From Thinopyrum elongatum (taxonomy: Eukaryota; Streptophyta; Magnoliopsida; Poales; Poaceae): 64,000 bases of DNA. The stretch is from NCBI GenBank assembly GCA_011799875.1, contig CM022299.1:214526070-214590069 (forward strand). Direction: 5' to 3'. The notes beneath the pieces are model-generated. The model saw only the letters and a list, made by a program, of their open reading frames with translations, made no database searches and was not told the origin of the DNA. Below are positions 32,696 to 43,220 of the stretch, in pieces. Numbering within the stretch: position 1 is the first letter of the stretch; the number at the start of each line of letters is the position of its first letter. A program made the translations under genes and the position numbers.

Positions 32696-34098
32696 TGATA
32701 ACCCACAAGTATAGGGGATCACAACAGTTTTCGAGGGTAGAGTATTCAACCCAAATTTATTGATTCGACACAAGGGGAGCCAAAGAATATTCTCAAGTAT
32801 TAGCAGCTGAGTTGTCAATTCAACCACACCTGAAAGACTTAATATCTACAGCAAAGTATTTAGTAGCAAAGTAGTATGGAAGTAACGATAACAGTAGCAA
32901 AAGTAACAGTAGCAGTTTTGTAGCAATTGTAACAGTGGCAACGGAAAAGTAACTTAGCAAAGATCAGTATTGTAAAAGCTCGTAGGCAATGGATCAATGA
33001 TGGATAATTATGTCGGATGGCATTCATCATGCAACAGTTATAACATAGGGTGACACAGAACTAGCTCCAGTTCATCAATATAATGTAGGCATGTATTCCA
33101 AATATAGTCATACATGCTTATGGAAAAGAACTTGCATGACATCTTTTGTCCTACCCTCCCGTGGCAGCGGGGTCCTATTGGAAACTAAGGGATATTAAGG
33201 CCTCCTTTTAATAGAGAATCGGACCAAAGCATTAGCACTTAGTGAATACATGAACTCCTCAAACTACGGTCATCACCGAGAGTGGTCCCGACTATTGTCA
33301 CTCCGGGGTTGCCGGATCATAACACGTAGTAGGTGACTATAACTTGCAAGATAGGATCAAGAACACAAATATATTCATGAAAACATAATAGATTCAGATC
33401 TGAAATCATGGCACTCGGGCCCTAGTGACAACCATTAGGCATAGCAAAGTCATAGCAACATCAATCTTAGAACATAATGGATACTAGGGATCAAACCCTA
33501 ACAAAACTAACTCGATTACATGGTAAATCTCATCCAACCCATCACCGTCCAGCAAGCCTACGATGGAATTACTCACGCATGGCGGTGAACATCATGAAAT
33601 TGGTGATGGAGGATGGTTGATGATGACGACGACGATGATTTCCCCTCTCCGGAGCCCTGAACGGACTCCAGATCTACCCTCCCGAGGAAGAACAGGAGGT
33701 GGCGGTGGCTCCATATCGTAAAACGTGATGAATCCTTCTCTCTGATTTTTTTCTCCCCGAACGTGAATATATGGAGTTGGAGTTGAGGTCGATGGAGGTC
33801 CAGGGGGCCCACAAGGTCGGATGGCGTGCCCTGGGGGTGGGCGCGCCTCCCACCCTTGTGGATAGGGTGTGGGCCCCCTTCTGTTGATTCTTTCGCAAAT
33901 ATTTTTTATTAATTCCAAAAATAATCTCCGTGAAGTTTCAGGCCATTCCGAGAACTTTTATTTCTGCACAAAAATAACACCATGGCAATTCTGCTGAAAA
34001 CAGCGTCAGTCCGGGTTAGTTCCATTCAAATCATGCAAATTAGAGTCCAAAATAAGGGCAAAAGATTTTGGAAAAGTAGATACGATGGAGACGTATCA
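32696..34098 (-). mobile_element. 3' LTR of G5
   Basis: On the minus strand it starts TGATACGTCTCCATCG and ends GTGGGTTATCA, 1403 bp. It matches 60546-61939 throughout, with a small percentage of substitutions and a few short indels. A TATATTC promoter motif reads on the minus strand at 33771-33765. Confidence 0.95.
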
Positions 34099-34449
34099 AC
34101 TCCCCCAAGCTTAACCCATTGCTTGTCCTCAAGCAATTCAGTTGATAAACTGAAAGTGATAAAGAAAAACTTTTACAAACTCTGTTTGATCTTGTTGTTG
34201 CAAATATGTAAAGCCAGTATTCAAGTTTTCAGCAAAGATTATGAACTAACCATATTCACAATAGCATTTAGGTCTCACATTTACTCATATCATTGACATA
34301 ATCAACTAGCGAGCAATAATAATAAATCTCGGATGACAACACTTTTTCAAAACAATTATGATATGATATAACAAGATGGTATCTCGCTAGCCCTTTCTGA
34401 GACCGCAAAACATAAATGCAGAGCACCCCTGAAGATCAAGGACTGACTA
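34099..34449 (-). other. Last part of the G5 internal region with the polypurine tract
   Basis: It opens with plus-strand ACTCCCCCAAGCTT (34099-34112), the polypurine tract of the minus-strand element. The rest is AT-rich untranslated sequence that continues at 54247 beyond CACTA-2. Confidence 0.85.
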
Positions 34450-34950
34450 CACTACTGGAATCAGCTTCTTTGCCGTCCGCCATGGCGGACGGCAAAGGCA
34501 TGGATCACGGACGGCAAACATCTTTGCCGTCAGCCAGCAGACGGCAAACTTTCCGGCTGAACACGTGCCAGCAAAGGCCTTCTTTGCCGTCCACTTCCTG
34601 GAAACGGACGGCAAAGGATTGTTCTGTCCGCCATCCGAGGCCAGCAGACGGCAAAGACAACGGAGGGGTTAACGGCGCTCTTTGCCGTCTGCCAGCGGAT
34701 GGCAAAAAGTCAAAGCTCTTTGCCGTCCGCTGACAGACGGCAAACAGCTCAGCTAGGCAGTACTGGGAAGCTGCCACGTGGCCAGCTATGCCGTCCGCTG
34801 ACAGACGGCAAAGTGATTTGAATCTTTGCCGTCCGCTGGCAGACGACAAAGTGACCAAATAGGCAGCCAGTTTCCCAGGTTTCACAGGTAGCTGCCACGT
34901 GTCCTCTTTGCCGTCTGCTAGCGGACGGCAAAGAGGCTATGTATCCCCTG
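34450..34950. repeat. Left terminal and subterminal repeats of CACTA-2
   Basis: About nine paired TTTGCCGTC / GACGGCAAA motifs lie here, many arranged as near-palindromes of 25-30 bp. The one at 34468-34497 is a perfect 30-bp palindrome centred on CCATGG. Such arrays are TNPA binding sites in En/Spm; that role is inferred. Confidence 0.85.
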
Positions 34951-35983
34951 TTTTTATTTGAATCCATTTAATTTGACAGGGTTTCAAACACAGATATACA
35001 TATATATATTTTTTTCACAGGCACACACAGATATACATATATGATGTATCCAACACACAGATATACATATACATATCTATCTCCATCCATGACAACATAC
35101 ATGTATACATAAGAAACATAGTTCCATCCATATATACATATCACATATCACAATGTTCATCCAACACATTGTTCCATGCATCCATATAACAAGTTCCACA
35201 TTTCTCATCGATACAAACAAAAAAAAGATAAGGGAAACAAGCACTCCATGCATCCATGCAAGCTTCCATATAGTGAATTAAATCTGCAAAATGGAAACAA
35301 GAAAGTTAGAAGAAGAAGACTAGAATCAGAAGAAGAAGAAGAAAATGAAGAAGAAGAAGAAGAAGAAGTAAGCATACTTAGGTAAAATGGAGCTAACCTA
35401 GCTAATTGTGCCATTTTTGAGTTAACCAAGAAAGTTAGAAGAAGAAGAAGAAGAAGTAAGCATACTTAGGTAAAAAAAAAAGAAGAAGAAGACTAGAAGA
35501 AGAAGAAGAAGAACACTTCTTTTCTTCCTCTTCCTTGATTTTCTTCATCTTATTATGTCATTTGTGGACTAAATAGGCTAAATTATGTCATAAATGGACT
35601 AAATAGGCTATAGAAAAAAATGCCATTTTTGAGCTTACCTAGCTAATTATGCCATTTTTGACCTAACTAAGCATATTATGCCATTTTTGATATAACTTAG
35701 AGCTAACTTCATTTTGGAGAAGAACCTTCTTATTCTTCTTCTTCTTCTTCTAGTCTTCTTCTTCTTCTTCTCCTTCTTCTTCTTCTTCTTCTTCTTCTTC
35801 TTCTTCTTCTTCTTCTTCTTCTTCTTCTTCTTCTTCTTCTTCTTCTTCTTCTTCTTCTTTTCTTCCTATTCCTTCTTTCCTTCCTCTTCCTTGATTTCTT
35901 CTCTTATTGTCATTGTGGACTAAATAGGCTAAATTATGTCATAAATGGACTAAACACGCTAATTAAGAAGAAAAATACCGTTA
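34951..35983. repeat. Low-complexity 3' region of CACTA-2
   Basis: It holds ATATACATAT repeats (34990-35130), a (GAA)n-rich purine tract (about 35310-35515), copies of an ATTATGTCATTTTTGAGCTAA-like phrase (35385-35720 and 35900-35960), and a long (TTC)n pyrimidine tract (about 35728-35880). It lies downstream of the TNPA-like gene stop codon at 35984. Confidence 0.8.
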
Positions 35984-38958
35984 TCACGGAGATGTAGGAA
36001 TGGTCGGGGCTGCGCCAGTGCTAGACGGAGGTGAAGGACCGGTCGGGGTTCCGGCATTGGCAGAAGGAGTGGTCGATGCTTGTCGGGAGCCATGCTGCAC
36101 CAAAGATCATTTCCCATAATGTCTCGTTAGCAAGTTCGCAAACTGAAATGTGAACAGTAGTAAGCAACGACCATTCAAATCAAACTCACCGTGGTCGCCG
36201 GAGCAATCTGGGGCATCGGCGGAGGGACCTGACCGTTTTTCTCGCACAAGCTCTGCACATTTGGTTGTCATGAGTCAGTCATATTAGATAGTAATGCAAA
36301 CATTACGTGCATGATTGGGCTAATATGCACGAGAAACATACCACGATGAGCTCGTATAGGGCCTAGTTAGCGCTGTCGTTCTGGTTCCTCTCCTCCTCCA
36401 ATAGCTTAGCCGTCTTCTCCTCCATCTCCCTCTCCGCCGCCTCCCTTTGTGCCTCCTCCAGAAGCTCCTTCGTCTTCAATCTCTCTTTCTCAACAATAGC
36501 CTGCAACACACCACTCCTCGTTAGCATTGTAATCATCGACGGACGCACACACAATGTAATGGAAGAAAGGTGAGAGAGTCCGTATAACTAACCGCCATGG
36601 CGATCTCCGCAGGCCGTGCACGAGGCGTTATCTCAGGATCAGAGCTACTCAGGCGCTTCTTGATCTGCGGGAGAGTCTTAGGACAACGTATCAGTCCATC
36701 ACCAATGGCTAGAGAGCCATGGGACCTCCCGCCACCAGATATCATCACCAGCTCTGTATCAAAAGGATCCTGGCTCGGGTTAAAGTCCTCCCATTTCCTC
36801 GCCTTCCCCTCGTGTCTGTACTTCACAAGCTTGTGGTGGGAGGTCTTGTTGGTGAAGTTCTCTGGATCATCTAGGTCAGACTCCGTGAATGGCTTGGCCT
36901 TCTTGTACGGGGCCATATGGGCCATGCCATAGAGGTCGAACAGACCTGGCACAGGCTTCTTGTGGTGGTGCGCCTGAGTGAGAGGAACAAAATATTAGTT
37001 AAGGGCTCAAGCTAGCATGAAGAATGATATTGCTATGTAAATAGGTCATTTTGGAGCTAAGAAAGGTTATTATGTCATTTTCGAGGAAAATAAGCTAAGT
37101 TTAGGTCATTTTCGAGGTAACCAAGATTATTATGCCATTTTGACCAAAGTATGCTAATTATGTCATTATTGAGCTATCCAAGGTTATTATGTCATTTTAG
37201 AGCTAACTATAGCATATTTAGGCATTCTATAGAGCTATCTAAGATTATTATGTCATTTTAGAGCTAATTATGTCATGAATGAACTAGCTAAGATTAGTTT
37301 AGGTCGTTATTGAGCTATCGAAGGTAGTTATGCCATTTTTTAACTGACTAAAGCATATTAAGTCATTTTATAGAGCTATCTAAGGTTATTATGTCATTTT
37401 AGAGCTAAATATGTCATAAATGAACTATCTAGCATGAAGAATGAATTGCATGAATCATGTAGCAAACCACATACCCAGTTATCCCCGTACTCAAACAGGT
37501 TGGAGCTCCCTTGATGGTGTGGCACACCTTCCATTTGGTCGCGCTTATCCTTGGCCCTTTGGTGTTCGACTTTCCATTGGGCAGAGCACCACGCATCCAC
37601 CAACGCCTCCCAACAGTCCATCTTATCCACACACCATCTCGGGGGCACCTAAGTGAGTCAAGAGAAATTTCAGCGCTACGCCTACGAATCAAATCAAGAA
37701 AACTAAGTTCAAGGCCTGAAGAATAGGTAATTACCTGCATGTACTTCTCCTTACTCAGAAACTTGCCGCGACACTTCTGCTTGCCCCTCCTAATACCCTT
37801 CGAGGCGTAGTAGTCTCGAACGGCCTGCACCCGAGCCTTGTGCCTTAAGTTCTGAAGTAGGCGCTTGCACTCGTTTTCGACAACCATACACGCGGCCTCC
37901 TGCTCTCCCTCTGAAACCCTGTAGAAGGTCTGCAATCAAACAAGACAACACTGATTAGTACAATCACTAGGTACTATTGATTTTTAATTCCGTAAAGGAG
38001 AAATTACCCAAAACCGACGGAACACAATGTCGGCCACCGTCTCGCACAAGACACCGTCGACCCTCTCCTCCGACGGGGCCGGGGCAACCGAGTACAGCTC
38101 CCAGGTCAGTGCTAGTTGTGGAACCTGACCCTCACCGGGCAACATGACCCACCCAGGGAAGTGCTGCCGGCAAAGCACACCAAGGACCTGGTTGGGCCTA
38201 CGGGAACCACGGGGGTGTACCCAGCCCCTGCAGTATGACAAGGCCAACGCATTAGATATTAATTTGAAGGAACATGAAGGCAAAAGGTTAAAAAATAGTA
38301 AATGCACTTACTTCAACCCTTTAGGCGCAATCAACCACCTCTGGTTGGGGGTCATCGGCACGGGCGGGAGCTTTGTACAGCCACGCTTGTAGACCTTCTT
38401 GCCCTTCTCAACCAGCTCGTCGTCGCTGTAGCTATCTTCTGAAATGGTGTCCTCGCTACCATCCTCCGAGCCACTAGCCTTCGGAGTCTCGTGGGAAGAA
38501 GACTCCGGGATCGGAGTCTTCTGGGATGAAGACTCCGGGACCTGGGACGAAGACCCCGTGACCGGAGTCTTCTGGGACGAAGACTCTAGGACCGGACTCA
38601 CGTGGGGCAAAGGGTCGGCGACCCGAGTCTGGTGGGGCGAAGGATCAGCGATCGGAGGCTCATGGACTAGAGTCCGAGGGTCCACGTAAGACGGAGCACT
38701 CCTGTGGTCGGGTGAATCAGCTGAGGGTGGCGGCGAGGAAGGCGTAGCAGCCTTCCTACCTCTCCCACTGCCACGTCCACCTCTACCAGCCTTCTTCGTC
38801 CTCCCCCGACCTCTCCCAGCCGTAGAAGAAGCGCCCGCCGCAGCTGTCTGCATACCATCCTGCACCGCTCTCCGGAGTGGCTGCGCTGCAATAATGCAAC
38901 CACTCCTCCCAGTAGCGCTCGCAGGAGGCTCGGGGCGCTCTGGACCCTTGCCCACCAT
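35984..38958 (-). pseudogene. TNPA-like (Transposase_24, Ptta/En/Spm) gene, eight coding exons, one premature stop
   Basis: Eight minus-strand exons join in phase with GT-AG borders: 38958-38312, 38227-38008, 37929-37735, 37648-37475, 36973-36593, 36500-36342, 36252-36190 and 36094-35984 (TGA). Together they give 650 codons. The N-terminal 200 residues are Gly/Arg-rich, then Ser/Pro-rich with repeated ESSSQKTP units. Next comes VYKRGCTKLPPVPMTPNQRWL, then WEALVDAWCSAQWKVEHQRAKDKR with a following HHQGSSNLFEYG, the signature of Transposase_24. A Glu/Lys-rich coiled coil (KERLKTKELLEEAQREAAER) and a Ser/Thr/Pro tail finish it. In-frame TAG at 36365-36363, probably CAG to TAG, is the only lesion. 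TNPA-type proteins bind the subterminal repeats and assist the TNPD transposase. A GC-rich leader exon probably ends at the donor at 53487 and joins the acceptor before 38969, which puts G6 in the first intron. Confidence 0.85.
36990..37440. repeat. Intronic repeats of a TTATGTCATTTTAGAGCTAA-like phrase
   Basis: About ten diverged copies, spaced 35-60 bp, fill the intron between exons 37648-37475 and 36973-36593 of the TNPA-like gene. The same phrase recurs at 35385-35720 and 35900-35960. Confidence 0.75.
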
Positions 38959-38969
38959 CCTGTCAACAC

Positions 38970-39219
38970 CTGCAATGACAAAAAGTAAATGAAATTAGTA
39001 CAACATAAAAAATTTGGATACCTGACATGAACATAATAATATGTATATAATTTAAGTGTATCATAATCATGAACATAATAAAAATACACCCGATCAACAC
39101 AAATATATATGGGGTCGGGGTGTGGTGTCAGGGTGTCGGGGTGTCGTGTTGGGGTCGGGGGTCAGGGGTGTCGGGGTCGGGGTGTGATGTCAGGGTGTCG
39201 GGGTGTCGGGGTCGGGGTG
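38970..39219. repeat. First-intron end and left half of a GTCGGGG-rich array
   Basis: The acceptor TCATTGCAG ends at plus 38970. From about 39111 the sequence is a run of GTCGGGGTGTCGGGG-type repeats that stops at 39219 where G6 begins and resumes at 52613. Confidence 0.75.
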
Positions 39220-40231
39220 TGTCGGTGTACTAGAATAGGGGTACCCTAGTACCCCGTACTTGTGCACGGGCAGTAGTAGCATCCCGCGGCCAGGCTTGCG
39301 GGAGGACAGCCAGAGAGAAGCTCAAGATTATTAAGCCATTCAAGAACAAAGTATACAAAGCAAGAGTTAAGGCCCCGGCAAGCGGAGCTTGCCGGGAGGG
39401 ACAGCTGAGGCCCAGCCTGAGGTTTGCTCTAGCAAAGTACTTGCCGCGGCAAGGTACTTGCCCCGGCAAGTCATTGGCTGCGGCAAGGTATTGGCTGCGG
39501 CAAGATAGCAGCTGCGGCAAGGTACTTGCCCCGGCAAGTTACCTTGCGCGGCAAACTATGGGTTGCGGCAAGCTGTCAGGTGCGGCAAGGTCTTGCCGCG
39601 GCAAGCGTTACTGTACCACTGTGCTACTGTGCTGCTCCGGTGCCTCTGCCAGCGTGGCGCTCTGGGTCCTTCCAAGCGTGTGTGGCAGGGCACTGTGTAG
39701 ACGGCGGTACACTGTAGCTAGCGGTGCAGGAGCAGGTGGGATAGGCTTTTCCCACGTCCAAGACGTCCGGGTACATGTATGTGGACAGCAAAGGCATGGG
39801 CATTTAATGCCCTTGTCCCCTGCCGTCAGTGGTAGGTAGGACATGTCATCCTGGTAATAATGGCCTTACTGTAGCAACTTTCCACCTCTACCTTTACTGT
39901 TTGCCACCTGTTGGTGACCCCTTTGTGCGTATAAAAGGAGGCCCATAGGCAACGTGGAGGAGGGAGGAGGAACTGGGAGATGGAGAACTCCAGTATTGTA
40001 CGCAGCTACTCGGTACTGTAGCGCTCCTGGAGCTAGAACAATCATACAGATAATAAACCAAAAAGCAGGAGTAGGGTTTTACGCATCCGTGCGGCCCGAA
40101 CCTGGGTAAATCTCTCTCGTGCACTGTCATGTTCTTCGCTAGATTTGCTCTTCGTGCGACCGTCTCTCCCTGCCGAATGTAAAGGGGTCCTTCCCTGGGT
40201 CCCATAGGTGATCGCGGATTCGTCCCCGACA
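39220..40231 (+). mobile_element. 5' LTR of G6
   Basis: 1012 bp. Bases 39380-39610 hold about a dozen CGGCAAG / CTTGCCG heptamers, several as the palindrome CTTGCCGCGGCAAG. A TATA box (39930-39937), a CAGCTACTCGG start-proximal region and an AATAAA (40052-40057) lie in the usual order. Confidence 0.95.
39930..39937 (+). promoter_or_regulatory. TATA box of the G6 5' LTR
   Basis: TATAAAAG in a GC-rich context (GCG before, GAGGCCC after), the strongest core promoter in the window. The 3' LTR copy is at 52310-52317. Confidence 0.8.
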
Positions 40232-40232
40232 T

Positions 40233-40254
40233 CTTTGGCGCGCCAGGTAGGGGG
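40233..40254 (+). other. Primer-binding region of G6
   Basis: TTGGCGCGCCAGGTAGG follows the LTR by three bases, the expected place of the tRNA primer site. I did not identify the tRNA. Confidence 0.65.
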
Positions 40255-40317
40255 AAGGAGGTTGTGTAAACCTAATCTAGCGATTTGCGCGTTAGTTTTT
40301 GGGCCATCCTCCGTCTT

Positions 40318-41802
40318 ATGGCTCCAAAAAAGAAGACTTCAGCCATCGGTGCGTCTACGTCCAACCCGCCTGCTCCCATGCAGGAGGGTGCCGACGTGAT
40401 TGCGGCTGCTGGGGGGACTGGAGAGCGAGAGCTCCTATTACCTCCACCTGTCCAAAACCGGGCCAGCAACGCTAATCTTGGCGCTGCTGGGTCTGGGAAC
40501 GCAGCGCTGCTCGCTGCTGCTGGCCCTGCAAGCTCCAGAAACGGTGCTGCGCGTTCTGGAACGCCTGCGCCGGTTCAGACGCCGCGGCCTTCGCAAGAAG
40601 CCCGTGACAGGCAGTGTCCTGACGCCCCAGGTGCCAGGCGCTCCCTGGATAATGAACTTGCGCATCGATCTCGAGATGCGTGGGGTCACCATACGCAACA
40701 ACACGTTGGCGGGGTCGAGGTGCGGTCGCCTGGGCGTGGAGATGCTCCTTCTAACACTGTAAGGAGTAGGAGCATCCCACAGTCCTCACGCCACTCGATA
40801 CCTCCCTCACCAGCAGAAGCGTTGGCGCGTGCGCAGCTGCTCCTGAACTTCCCTCCACCAGCAGATAAGCTTGACGAGTGGAGGGCAACCATTCAGAGCC
40901 TTCTCAGCTTCGCTGATGCCGACCCAGTGCGTGCGGCCGACAAGAGAACTGGTGACAATGCTGTCACCAATAAGAACGGCGAGGGGGCAACAACCGTACA
41001 CTCCCCACCCAGACGGCCTCGGTCGCCGACACGTCGAAACGACACCCGTGGCGATGATTCCACGGCGTCGTCTGACCCGCGAGCTCGTCGTGACCAGCGC
41101 CTCGTTCTTCAGGAACACAGAGGAGAAGACGCTCGTACCACTATCGAGCGAAGGAGAGAAGCGCATCGTCAGTCCGACAGACACACAGGGCCCGCTGTTG
41201 ACATGCATGCGCCAGGGGATCCTGGCGACTTGCCGTACGCTGTAAGTTGTCCAGCGTTCACCCGTGAGCTGCGGCAGGTCCAGTGGCCCAATCGCAAGGC
41301 TTTCAAGCCTGACGTGTCGGAGAAGTATGATGGCAAGACACACCCGTCGGAGTTCCTCAGCATTTACACCATTGCGGTGCAAGCTGCCGGGGGACGAGAC
41401 GACAAGATTCTTGCTAACTACTTCCCGCTCGTGTTAAAGCGCAACGTCGTCTCATGGCTCATGCACTTGCCGGAGAACTCCATTTCTTCATGGGCGGACC
41501 TGTGCCATCAGTTTGTTGGTGCCTTTACTGGCGGTCATCAACCTCATGGCCAGGAGAGTGATCTTCATCTCATCCCCCAGAAGGAAGGAGAGCCCCTGCG
41601 CAAATACATTCAAAGGTTCAGCCGCGTACAGTACAACATCCCAGATGTTCACCCCGCTGCGGTTATTAGCGCGTTCCATCAGAACGTGCGTAACCGCAGG
41701 ATGCGGGAGGAAATGGCGATGACCAAGGTCAGAGACATTGGCCAGCTATATGCTCTCGCCGACAAGTGTGCGCGCGCTGAAGAGGGAAGGACTTCCCGGT
41801 GA
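40318..41802 (+). CDS. Gag of G6
   Basis: The ATG at 40318 (MAPKKKTSAIG) is chosen over an upstream TTG. The frame gives 494 residues. The first 300 are Ala/Arg/Pro-rich and probably disordered. A retrotransposon gag domain lies at about residues 335-485 (PSEFLSIYTIAVQAAGGRDD, VVSWLMHLPENSISSW, FSRVQYNIPDVHP, ADKCARAEEGR). Gag builds the cytoplasmic particle. The frame closes with TGA at 41800 just after the gag domain, whereas relatives continue through a basic linker to a zinc knuckle. Here that linker (KKGRRRNNRKKKGKAVLAVEQ) lies in another frame at about 41846-41910, so the end is a lesion and not the natural terminus. Confidence 0.85.
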   Translation: MAPKKKTSAIGASTSNPPAPMQEGADVIAAAGGTGERELLLPPPVQNRASNANLGAAGSGNAALLAAAGPASSRNGAARSGTPAPVQTPRPSQEARDRQCPDAPGARRSLDNELAHRSRDAWGHHTQQHVGGVEVRSPGRGDAPSNTVRSRSIPQSSRHSIPPSPAEALARAQLLLNFPPPADKLDEWRATIQSLLSFADADPVRAADKRTGDNAVTNKNGEGATTVHSPPRRPRSPTRRNDTRGDDSTASSDPRARRDQRLVLQEHRGEDARTTIERRREAHRQSDRHTGPAVDMHAPGDPGDLPYAVSCPAFTRELRQVQWPNRKAFKPDVSEKYDGKTHPSEFLSIYTIAVQAAGGRDDKILANYFPLVLKRNVVSWLMHLPENSISSWADLCHQFVGAFTGGHQPHGQESDLHLIPQKEGEPLRKYIQRFSRVQYNIPDVHPAAVISAFHQNVRNRRMREEMAMTKVRDIGQLYALADKCARAEEGRTSR

Positions 41803-43220
41803 AGGTGTTGGCGCGGGGGAGCTCTGACAGGAAGGTACCGCCCCGGCAAAGAAGGGCCGGCGGCGGAACAACAGGAAGAAAAAGGGCAAAGCTGTGCTTG
41901 CCGTCGAGCAGTCCGCGGCAACGGCAGCGCCGACAAGGCCAAAGTCGAGGCTCCGGCAAGGAGATTGCCGCGTGCGCCAACTGTCAGGCCTTGCGGCCCT
42001 GCCGACAAGCAGGACGGCTCCGACAAGCAATATTGCAAGATCCACCGCACCAAGGGACACGATCTCCAGAACTGTCGACGAGTCGAGCAGCTTGTCGAAC
42101 AGCAGAAAGCTGAGTATGAGAGGCGCGACAAGGAGAAGGCCCCAGAAGGTGCTGGCGGGTCCGGCAAGAAGCGCACTGCCCGAGGAGGGCGTCGCGGCAA
42201 GGCCAAGCAGCAGCAGAGAGACAGGCCTCCTCGTGGCCGCGACAAAGATGATGATGATGATGATCTAGATGATGAAGAATCCAGTGAGCACGAATTTCAG
42301 AAAGCCGCAGAAGTCTTGTGTGTTGACGGTGGTGCTTCGTTGCATTCTTCTCACCGTGAACCTAAACAGTGGGCGCGAGAGATCAATGCGGCGGAACCAT
42401 CTGTTGACGCCAGAAAGCTTCTGAAGTGGTCCGACACGCCTATCGTCTTTGACATTGAGGACCACCCTGACCGCACAACGGCGGTCGGGTGCTTGCCGAT
42501 GTTGGTTTCACGAACGATCCGCAACCTCAAGGTCACGAAGATGTTAATTGACGGTGGGGCCGGCTTGAATCTGATTTCGCCCGCTGTGCTCCGGAAACTT
42601 TAAATCCCTGACGGCGAGCTTGAGGAAACTGGTACTTTCCAAGGAGTCAATCCAGGAAGGAGCAAGCCGAAAGGGAAGATCACGCTGCCAGTGACATTTG
42701 GCGGCGAGCTGAACTACCGGACCGAGAAGGTCACCTTTGACATTGCCGATATTCCATTGCCTTATAATGGGATACTTGGCCGTCCAGCGCTCGCCAAGTT
42801 CATGGCAGCCTCTCATTTTGCCTACAATGTGTTGAAGATGCCAGGCCCAGTAAGTGTTATCACAGTTCCCTGCGACAAGAAGGATGCGCTTATTTGCGCT
42901 GACAAGATCTACCGGGAAGCAGCTGCCGCAACTGCCGCCAAGGCACTTGCCGCTGAAGCTCTCGGGGGGGAGAACAAGAGGAAGTCCGGCAAGAGCTCAT
43001 GTGCCCACTCCGGCAAGCGCACCTCTTCGGAGTGCTGCGCTGCCTCGAGGACGCACCAGAGAGCTCCACCGGCAAGTGCAAAAAGAACAAAGCCGCTCCG
43101 CCGGCGACAAAGAAGGTGCCCGCCAAGGAGGACGGCACTGGTGGTTCCTTTACCATCAGTGCCACACTTGACAACAAATAGGAAAGCGCGCTCGTTGCTT
43201 TCCTGCGGGCGAATGTCGAC
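41803..43220 (+). pseudogene. Gag tail, zinc knuckle and protease of G6, broken
   Basis: From about 41965 a frame carries CKIHRTKGHDLQNC (CCHC-like knuckle), a basic and an acidic patch, and the protease core TKMLIDGGAGLNLISP with the D-G-G active site used by Tat-type elements. It stops at TAA 42601-42603 (CAA to TAA inferred), then continues in the same frame with GKITLPVTFGG and DIPLPYNGILGRPALAKF (protease flap and C-terminal part). Near a run of seven Gs (42964-42970) the coding frame moves to that of 43221 onward, with one more TAG at 43179. Together with at least two frame changes between 41800 and 41960, gag-pol cannot be translated as one protein. Confidence 0.8.

Noticed and set aside
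40285..40317. Upstream TTG start for the G6 gag
   Set aside because: An ATG with a typical basic gag N-terminus lies at 40318 in the same frame; the upstream part adds only leader codons.
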